A model generated the notes under the pieces. It ran no database searches, was not told where the DNA came from, and saw nothing but the letters and a program-made list of their open reading frames with translations. Both the position numbers and the translations under genes were made by a program. From the NCBI GenBank assembly GCA_025353235.1, contig JANXQZ010001031.1, forward strand, positions 1 through 6,318: DNA of 6,318 bases. Reading direction: 5' to 3'. This DNA comes from Bryobacterales bacterium (lineage in GTDB: Bacteria; Acidobacteriota; Terriglobia; Bryobacterales; Bryobacteraceae). Shown piece by piece: positions 1 through 5,390 of the stretch (position 1 is its first letter; every line of letters begins with the position of its first letter).

Positions 1-1
1 A

Positions 2-925
2 AGCTTCCCCGACTACGCCCTGTTCATCAGCTTCTTTCCGCAGTTGGTCGCCGGTCCGATCGTGCGAGCTCGTGAATTTTTCCGCGATCTTTACAACTGG
101 TCGTCTCCGTCAGTCGAGGCGGTTCAGCGAGGCACGGTTCGCTTCCTCGCGGGCCTGATCAAGAAGATGGTGTTCGCGGATCGTTTCGCCCAGATAGCCG
201 ATCCCTACTTCTCAAACGTCACGGCTCAGCCCGGAATGTGGAACGCCTGGAGTGGGGCCTTTGCATTTGCGCTTCAGATCTACTTCGATTTTTCGGGTTA
301 CACAGATATGGCAATTGGGCTAGCTGCGATTCTAGGCTTCCACTTCCCTGAAAATTTTGGGAGGCCGTATCTAGCGGACAGTGTCACGGAGTTTTGGCGG
401 CGCTGGCACATGTCGCTCTCCCGATGGCTCCGGGATTATCTCTACATTCCGCTGGGCGGGAACCGTCGTGGACTGGCGCGCACGTACCGGAATCTCATGA
501 TCACCATGGTGCTGGGAGGGCTCTGGCATGGCGCCAGTTGGAATTTTCTGATTTGGGGAGGCTGGCATGGCGCGCTGCTCTCGGTTGAAAAGGCGGCTGG
601 AAACTCGTTGCTGCGCATCCCCCGATTTGCCCGTATCGGCCTGACGTTCTTGCTCGTGCTGATTGGCTGGGTTTTCTTCCGTACGCCGGGGCTCGGCAAC
701 AGCTTGTTCGTGCTCCGTCAAATGTTTGCCGGCCAGCCTGGAACCGTGCTCCTGGGTGCTGGCCATCTCGCGCTCATCGCGACAGCGTTGGCGGGAATTG
801 TGCTGGAGAATCGCTGGCACGCGCCCCCACGGCTGCAAACCGCTGCTATTTTTGCAATGCTGGTCTGCCTCGAATTCTTCTCCGTGACTGGCGAACAACG
901 CGCTTTCATTTATTTCCAGTTCTAA
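2..925 (+). CDS. AlgI-like membrane-bound O-acyltransferase (MBOAT), 5'-truncated
   Basis: This is the C-terminal 307 residues of a polytopic inner-membrane acyltransferase; AlgI-type proteins are about 470-500 residues, so roughly the first 170 lie left of the window. The reading frame is open from base 2 with FPQLVAGPIVRA, a family hallmark, so the TTG at 44 is internal and not a start. Other family blocks seen are YFDFSGYTDMAIG (from 281), EFWRRWHMSLSRWLRDYLYIPLGG (two pieces, from 389), and GLWHGASWNFLIWGGWHG (about 518-571), which carries the invariant MBOAT histidine (codon 527-529). Several hydrophobic segments follow, and the protein ends in FIYFQF, a typical family terminus. AlgI proteins pass acyl groups across the inner membrane so that an SGNH/AlgX-type partner can acetylate an exported polysaccharide. 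No such partner is visible here, so the acceptor is unknown and alginate should not be assumed. The TAA stop overlaps the ATG of the sigma-factor gene. Confidence 0.94.
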   Translation, partial: SFPDYALFISFFPQLVAGPIVRAREFFRDLYNWSSPSVEAVQRGTVRFLAGLIKKMVFADRFAQIADPYFSNVTAQPGMWNAWSGAFAFALQIYFDFSGYTDMAIGLAAILGFHFPENFGRPYLADSVTEFWRRWHMSLSRWLRDYLYIPLGGNRRGLARTYRNLMITMVLGGLWHGASWNFLIWGGWHGALLSVEKAAGNSLLRIPRFARIGLTFLLVLIGWVFFRTPGLGNSLFVLRQMFAGQPGTVLLGAGHLALIATALAGIVLENRWHAPPRLQTAAIFAMLVCLEFFSVTGEQRAFIYFQF

Positions 926-927
926 TG
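923..927 (+). other. TAATG stop/start overlap between acyltransferase and sigma-factor genes
   Basis: The last base of the acyltransferase TAA stop is the first base of the sigma-factor ATG. The bases just upstream (about 905-922) are pyrimidine-rich and contain no GGAG-like Shine-Dalgarno sequence. This arrangement usually means translation re-initiation by ribosomes finishing the upstream gene, so the two genes are probably on one transcript. Coupling is inferred, not shown. Confidence 0.7.
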
Positions 928-1851
928 GATAACTTGTCCCTCCTGGAGCAGTTCTTTCGTTGTGACCACCCGGTCGAGTCACAGCGGCTGCTATACCAAC
1001 TCGTCTGGGATCAGGCCTATCCTATCGTTACCCACATCGTCCGCCATAAACTTGAGGTCGAAGTGGAGGATGTGATCCACGACATTCTCGTGGACCTTAT
1101 TTCGCGATTGCGGGATCTCAAAGCCGAGGACCAACCGGACACGATCCGCGATTTTCCCGCATACGTTGCCGTCACCGCCTACCATGGCTGCGACGAGTAC
1201 TTCCGCCGCAGGTTCCCGCAACGCCAGCGCCTCAAAAACAAGCTGCGCTACCTGCTGGGAAAAGATGCGCGATTCTCCTTATGGACCGATCCAAGCGGAG
1301 AATGGTACTGCGGTCGAGTCCCCGACTCAGACAAACCTAAGGTAGAGACCTTCCGCCAGACCCGGACCCGCGAGGCCGCCGCTCTGCTGTCCTCGATCTT
1401 CGCCGAATGCGCCGCGCCGCTACTCTTCGACGATCTTGTCGATCGCATGGCCGTCCGCTGGGGCGTCTCCGACCGGCACTTGTCCTTGGACCGCGAGGTA
1501 GCGGATCCGCGCGCCAGCCCCGTCGAAACGATGGAGCAGAAGGCGTGGCTCCGACGCCTCTGGGCAGAGATTGGGGAACTGCCGATCCGCCAGCGAATTT
1601 GCCTGCTTCTGAACCTGCGTGACCATCAAGGGGGAGCAGCCATTGCGCTGCTGCCAGTCACCAGCGTTGCCGGCATTCGGGAAATTGCGGCCACGCTGGA
1701 GATGGAAGCCTCGGAACTAGCTGGGCTCTGGCGAGACCTCCCGCTGGACGATGCCACCATCGCAGTGCGTCTGGGGGTGACGCGGCAGCAGGTGATCAAC
1801 TTGCGCAAATCCGCACGGGAGCGCCTATCCCGAAAACTCATGGGAATATAA
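925..1851 (+). CDS. sigma-70 family RNA polymerase sigma factor
   Basis: The 308-residue product looks like a divergent alternative sigma factor that would direct RNA polymerase to a specific promoter set. Residues about 25-98 resemble region 2: EDVIHDILVDLISRL (48-62) matches the core-binding helix of region 2.2, and DFPAYVAVTAYHGCDEYFRRR (two parts, 76-96) the promoter-melting and -10 recognition part. Residues about 206-304 resemble region 4: ELPIRQRICLLLNLRD, then a helix-turn-helix at about 275-300 (DDATIAVRLGVTRQQVINL) followed by a basic tail. Between them sit about 100 residues, including a Trp-rich patch, FSLWTDPSGEWYCG (117-130), which makes the protein much longer than a typical ECF sigma of about 180-200 residues. 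The ATG overlaps the previous stop and has no evident ribosome site. The next gene encodes a zinc-finger anti-sigma factor, the expected partner. The exact sigma subgroup is not assigned. Confidence 0.88.
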   Translation: MDNLSLLEQFFRCDHPVESQRLLYQLVWDQAYPIVTHIVRHKLEVEVEDVIHDILVDLISRLRDLKAEDQPDTIRDFPAYVAVTAYHGCDEYFRRRFPQRQRLKNKLRYLLGKDARFSLWTDPSGEWYCGRVPDSDKPKVETFRQTRTREAAALLSSIFAECAAPLLFDDLVDRMAVRWGVSDRHLSLDREVADPRASPVETMEQKAWLRRLWAEIGELPIRQRICLLLNLRDHQGGAAIALLPVTSVAGIREIAATLEMEASELAGLWRDLPLDDATIAVRLGVTRQQVINLRKSARERLSRKLMGI

Positions 1852-1879
1852 AGGCTCTTTGCACATCATATAGTGTGAA

Positions 1880-2911
1880 GTGAGAGACCATCTTACAGAC
1901 TCGGACTTGGGGAGCTACCGCGCCGGTTCTCTGGAAGGCGAGGGGCTGCTGGCGGTGGACGACCATCTGTCCCGCTGTCCGTCTTGCCAGTTACGTCTGG
2001 GAGCTGAGGCAGGCACGGCGATCCGCTTCCTGCGCTCGACGTTGAAACCGGTCCACTTAGAGTACGCCGACCTGCAAGCTTACGCCGATGGACGGCTTGA
2101 TGCCCCTGTCGCTTGCGAACATCTGCGCACTTGTCCCTCGTGCAAGGCTGAGGCGGAGGATTTGCGCGCGTTCGCGGCGGCGAAGTTGCAACCCAAGAAG
2201 CCGCTCCGGAACTGGTGGTGGGCGGCCGCCGCCGTGGCCTGCGCCGCCCTTGTCCTGCTGGTCGTATGGGTGAAAACTCAGCCGCAGCCCTCAATGAAAA
2301 CTCAGGCGACAGTCGCGCCCGAGTACCAGACGCAAGTCGATGCCGCTATTGCCGCCGGTAGGATCGACGTTCCCGCGCGAATCGCACAACTCGCGGGACG
2401 CCGCCAAGTCTTGCTCGGCACGCCAGACAAGCGGCGAGACTTTCGCTTGCTTAGGCCAATTGCGAGCGGCTCGTTGAGCGATCGGCCGGAATTCGAGTGG
2501 CAGCCTATCCAGGGTGCGCGCACATACAAGATCGCCATATATGACCTTAACTACAACCAAGTTGCCATTAGTCCGCCCCTGACCGCAACGCACTGGCATC
2601 CAGATAAGCCGCTCACCCGAGGGAAAGTCTACTCATGGCAGGTTTCTGCGCTCCTTTCAGGGGGAGAAGTGACGGCTCCTCAGCCCCCCGCGCCGGAGGC
2701 CAAGTTTGAAATCCTTTCCCAGACGGATTGGATCCGCTTGGAGGGTATTCGAAGCAGGCATCCGCAGGATCATCTCGCACTGGGAGTGCTGTATGGGCAG
2801 GCCGGGGCTTTCGCTGAAGCAGAGTCCGAACTGAAACTCGCGATCGCCTCGGGGCCGCGAGCGGACGCAGCGAGGACGCTTCTTCAATCGCTCCCTGGCC
2901 ACGCTATTTGA
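1880..2911 (+). CDS. membrane anti-sigma factor with two zinc fingers, Fn3-like and TPR regions
   Basis: This 343-residue protein should bind and silence the sigma factor encoded 28 bases upstream. The cytoplasmic part carries two ZAS-type H-x3-C-x2-C fingers: H29/C33/C36 (DDHLSRCPSC) and H81/C85/C88 (CEHLRTCPSC). One hydrophobic segment, residues 112-131 after the basic stretch KKPLRN, is the likely single membrane span. The extracytoplasmic part has an Fn3-like stretch at about 200-262 (FEWQPIQGARTYKIAIYD, then a KVYSWQV strand) and one TPR-like helical pair at about 294-337 (HLALGVLYGQAGAFAEAESE). A GTG at 1880 is the only start between the in-frame TAG at 1871 and the first finger, apart from a less likely TTG at 1907. 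No clear ribosome site precedes it. The 3' end overlaps the opposing NHL gene. Family role is well supported; the signal sensed and the release mechanism (proteolysis or conformational change) are unknown. Confidence 0.87.
   Translation: MRDHLTDSDLGSYRAGSLEGEGLLAVDDHLSRCPSCQLRLGAEAGTAIRFLRSTLKPVHLEYADLQAYADGRLDAPVACEHLRTCPSCKAEAEDLRAFAAAKLQPKKPLRNWWWAAAAVACAALVLLVVWVKTQPQPSMKTQATVAPEYQTQVDAAIAAGRIDVPARIAQLAGRRQVLLGTPDKRRDFRLLRPIASGSLSDRPEFEWQPIQGARTYKIAIYDLNYNQVAISPPLTATHWHPDKPLTRGKVYSWQVSALLSGGEVTAPQPPAPEAKFEILSQTDWIRLEGIRSRHPQDHLALGVLYGQAGAFAEAESELKLAIASGPRADAARTLLQSLPGHAI
2904..2911. other. tail-to-tail overlap of convergent genes
   Basis: The anti-sigma gene stops with TGA at 2909-2911 on the plus strand, while the NHL gene stops with TAG, read on the minus strand at 2906-2904. 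The coding regions overlap by 8 bases. No spacer remains for a conventional bidirectional terminator, and I saw no hairpin followed by a T-run at this junction. Confidence 0.85.
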
Positions 2912-5321
2912 CAGATAGGGTAACCCCGGGCTGGCTCGCCATTCCTCCAATACTGAGCACCACGGGCTGACTTCCCGGGGACAGGAACCCGCTTGGGATC
3001 TTAGCGTTGATCTGCTTGAGTCCGGCAAAACCGGGTGCATTGCCAACGAACAAGATCTCAGCGCCGTACCCGCCGATGCTCAGCGTAATGGCGCCCGCGT
3101 TCGCCGGCCACCCCGTGCCGAATAGACTGACAATAGTCCCCCGTGGCGCGCCGCTATCGGCGGAGTTGAAGGAGCCGTCTTCGTTGAGCGCCGCCGCCGG
3201 CCCGGTCCCTGGCCCAGCGACGAAGAAAGCAGGAACGGCTGAGATCACGGGCACAAGCGACCCGGCCACCTGAGCCCCATTCACTTGAATGGACAGACTT
3301 GCATTCCCACCCGGCTTCACATCCGCCGGAACCAGCACGTTCAGCTGCGTTGCGCTGGCGTAAAACAGTGTGGCAGCCTCTCCGTCGAACATAACCTGCG
3401 TCTGCTTGGGATCGAAACCGGATCCGAAGATGGTGATGATCTCCTCGGGTGCAATCGGTCCGGCGGCAAGAGACGCCGCACTTACCAACGACACCTGCGT
3501 GAGCGGCGCGGCGATTGTCCCTGGTGCCGGGGCCGTAACCGTCCGAATCCGCTGATTGCCCGTATCCGCGATGAGGATATTTCCCGCCGCATCCAAGGCC
3601 ACACCGGAAGGGCTATTAAGCTGCGCTGCCGCACCGGGTCCGCCATCCCCCGAAAATCCAGCAACGCCGGTGCCTGCGATAGTAGTAACGCCGCCCCCGG
3701 ATGACACCAGCCGCACACGATGCGCCCCCGCCTCGGCTACCAGTAAGTCGCCCGTCGCGGTGACAGCAAGCCCGCGCGGGTTCCGCAATCCATCGAGCAC
3801 AGTGGCCAAGGCCGCTCCGGGCGCGATCTTCGACACACGAACATCTTCGCTGATAAAGAGGGTTCCCGACTGGTCGAGCGCGAGTCCTGCTGGTTTCACG
3901 GCTGGAGTGACAGTGCTCAGAATGCCCGCCGCCGTGATTTTCAAGACTCGATTATTCCCGGTATCGGCGATAAAGAGGGAGTCATTCGAGTCAAAGGCCA
4001 ATGACTCGGGGTCGCTCAGCTTGTCGACGAATACTGAAATCGCGCCCCCTGGACTAATTTTGCAGACGCGATTATTCCCGCTGTCGGCCACATAGACGTT
4101 GCGAACCGAATCCAGCGCAACGCTTTTCGGACCGTTCAGCTGCGCAAGCAGGGCCAGGCCGCCCGTGATCGACGATCCCGATTCGCCCGTGCCTGCGAAG
4201 GTGCTCATCACGCCGTTGGTGGCGATCTTGCGAATGCGATGATTGTCCGAATCGGCAACGTATAGATTCCCAAGATCGTCGCGAGCGATACCCCAGGGAT
4301 TGTGCATCCGGGACGCGTTGGCTGGGCCTCCGTCGCCGCCATAGTATCGCGCCGCGCCGCTGCCTGCCTTGGTGGTAACCGTGCCATCCACTGCTATCTC
4401 CCGGACAACATTGTTGGCGCTCAGGTACAGGTTTCCCGCTGGATCGGCGGCGACGTCGCGTGCTGCGATGCCAGACCCAACCGCGTGCAGCGTAGTTCCA
4501 AAGTAGGCCGATGCAGCGATGTACAGCGTGTCAGCCGCATTCACGGCGAGGCCGGTGGGCCCGATTACCGTAAAGATGGAAGAGATGCCTCCCTGCGAAA
4601 CTTTCCGAATGCGATTGTTCCCGCTATCGGCGATATAGAGATTGCCGCGGGAATCAATAGCGAGCCCGGCCGGGGACGATAGCTGAGCCAGTTTCGCCGT
4701 TGCGTTATCACCGGTGAACCCGCTCTTTCCAGTTCCCGCGATGGTAGTAAACAAGCCCCCTGACCCCACCCGGTACACTTGGTGCGCTCCGAAGTCGGAC
4801 ACATATAGGTTGCCAGCGCGATCCACCGCTACATTGCGAGGTGCGTTCAGCTTGATGTTAGCCGCCTGCAGGCCGTCCGTGGCAGCACTTGGAGCGGTGA
4901 CACCCCCTCCCGCGACGGTGCCGATCTGGCCGTCTGGTGATAATTTGCGGACCCGGGCGTTTCCCAGATCGGCAATGTAGAGGTTGCCGGCCAGGTCAAT
5001 CGCTAGCCCGTAGGGGTGGTCCAACTGAGCCTTGACGCCTGGCCCGTTGTCACCGGAGAAACCAGCGGTTCCGGTTCCCGCCACCGTCTGAATCACCCCG
5101 TTCGGCAGGATCTTGCGAACACGGCTGTCATCGGCATCGGCAATATAGAGGTTGCCGGCGGCGTCAATTGCCAGCCCTTCAGGCTGGCTCAGAATTGCAG
5201 AGGACGCAGCGCTCCCATCGCCCACGAAACCGGTCCCGGCCAGGGTATCGATTATGGAACCCGGCTGGTCGGCGGCAGTCAGCAGAAAACACGTAGTTAT
5301 GAGAATAAGGCGAACTATCAC
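2904..5321 (-). CDS. secreted NHL-repeat beta-propeller protein with C-terminal IPT/TIG-like (TIGR03437-type) domain
   Basis: The 805-residue product is an exported repeat protein. Residues 1-17 form a signal peptide: MIVR, a hydrophobic core (LILITTCFLLTAA), and probable cleavage after A17. Residues about 45-597 hold twelve NHL units of the form P-x-GLAID-x3-GNLYIAD-x-GN-x-RVRK; units 5 and 6 are degenerate. Residues about 608-803 form the C-terminal domain in two halves, each with a TIG-like start (IITIFGSGFDP at 628, TIVSLFGTGWP at 729), then the GLKQINAKIPSG signature. NHL propellers generally bind proteins or ligands; no catalytic residues are recognised, so the role is unknown (surface binding or scaffold is inference). 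I chose GTG at 5321 because GGAG lies 9 bases upstream and the signal peptide then starts correctly; the GTG at 5369 would add 16 polar residues (821 in total) and lacks a ribosome site. It is divergent from the protease gene and convergent with the anti-sigma gene. Confidence 0.92.
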   Translation of the reverse strand: MIVRLILITTCFLLTAADQPGSIIDTLAGTGFVGDGSAASSAILSQPEGLAIDAAGNLYIADADDSRVRKILPNGVIQTVAGTGTAGFSGDNGPGVKAQLDHPYGLAIDLAGNLYIADLGNARVRKLSPDGQIGTVAGGGVTAPSAATDGLQAANIKLNAPRNVAVDRAGNLYVSDFGAHQVYRVGSGGLFTTIAGTGKSGFTGDNATAKLAQLSSPAGLAIDSRGNLYIADSGNNRIRKVSQGGISSIFTVIGPTGLAVNAADTLYIAASAYFGTTLHAVGSGIAARDVAADPAGNLYLSANNVVREIAVDGTVTTKAGSGAARYYGGDGGPANASRMHNPWGIARDDLGNLYVADSDNHRIRKIATNGVMSTFAGTGESGSSITGGLALLAQLNGPKSVALDSVRNVYVADSGNNRVCKISPGGAISVFVDKLSDPESLAFDSNDSLFIADTGNNRVLKITAAGILSTVTPAVKPAGLALDQSGTLFISEDVRVSKIAPGAALATVLDGLRNPRGLAVTATGDLLVAEAGAHRVRLVSSGGGVTTIAGTGVAGFSGDGGPGAAAQLNSPSGVALDAAGNILIADTGNQRIRTVTAPAPGTIAAPLTQVSLVSAASLAAGPIAPEEIITIFGSGFDPKQTQVMFDGEAATLFYASATQLNVLVPADVKPGGNASLSIQVNGAQVAGSLVPVISAVPAFFVAGPGTGPAAALNEDGSFNSADSGAPRGTIVSLFGTGWPANAGAITLSIGGYGAEILFVGNAPGFAGLKQINAKIPSGFLSPGSQPVVLSIGGMASQPGVTLSVK
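3531..5189 (-). repeat. array of twelve NHL repeat units (coding)
   Basis: The GNLYIAD-like strand recurs at residues 56, 112, 170, 226, 264, 296, 351, 407, 447, 486, 524 and 580 of the NHL protein. Steps are about 56 residues where a Gly/Asp-rich linker (AGTG-x2-GF-x-GD-x-GP, then AQL) precedes a blade, and 32-40 where it is missing. At the DNA level the units are diverged, with recognisable fragments such as cgattattcccg (twice, near 3950 and 4070) and the variant cgattgttcccg (4611-4622). This points to old duplication followed by drift rather than recent tandem expansion. Twelve blades are consistent with two six-bladed propellers. Confidence 0.85.
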
Positions 5322-5390
5322 GGGATTAGGCTCCGTGGATACAGTGCATTCCTGCCTAATAGTTCTCACGGAAAAACCGATCAGTAATTC
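5322..5390. promoter_or_regulatory. divergent intergenic spacer, presumed promoters for two exported proteins
   Basis: These 69 bases separate the starts of the NHL gene (minus) and the protease gene (plus), so at least one promoter for each is expected here or within the neighbouring 5' ends. I could not identify a convincing -35/-10 pair: on the minus strand, TTACTG followed 17 bases later by AACTAT is only a weak match. The plus-strand TAATAG (5357-5362) has no good upstream partner. An AT-richer stretch lies at about 5356-5390. The region is assigned from gene orientation, not from a recognised motif. Confidence 0.45.
5331..5334 (-). promoter_or_regulatory. ribosome binding site GGAG for the NHL gene
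   Basis: On the minus strand GGAG is followed by a 9-base spacer and then GTG at 5321-5319. This is the only clear Shine-Dalgarno sequence seen before any gene in the window. It supports the GTG at 5321 over the upstream GTG at 5369, placing the start directly before the signal peptide. Confidence 0.7.

Noticed and set aside
44..46. TTG as the start of the acyltransferase
   Set aside because: The frame is open to the window edge and the preceding residues (FISFFPQ) belong to the conserved family motif, so the gene begins outside.
371..982. Long minus-strand open frame opposite the acyltransferase (203 codons)
   Set aside because: It lies across well-conserved MBOAT motifs, has low-complexity charged composition with no recognisable domain, and is a shadow common in GC-rich genes.
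1893..2294. Minus-strand frame of 133 codons opposite the anti-sigma gene
   Set aside because: Pro/Arg/Ser-rich composition typical of a reversed GC-rich frame, and it overlaps the clear zinc-finger coding region.
3285..4095. Plus-strand open frames opposite the NHL gene
   Set aside because: They are antisense images of the NHL repeats and C-terminal domain; their sequences show no domain, signal or ribosome site.
3531..5189. CRISPR or DNA-level tandem repeat array
   Set aside because: The periodicity is at the protein level with diverged DNA and no identical repeats separated by unique spacers.
5286..5321. Lipoprotein signal in the NHL protein (cysteine 11 in the leader)
   Set aside because: The residues before C11 are ILITT, which does not match a lipobox, and the hydrophobic core continues past the cysteine; a standard signal peptide fits better.
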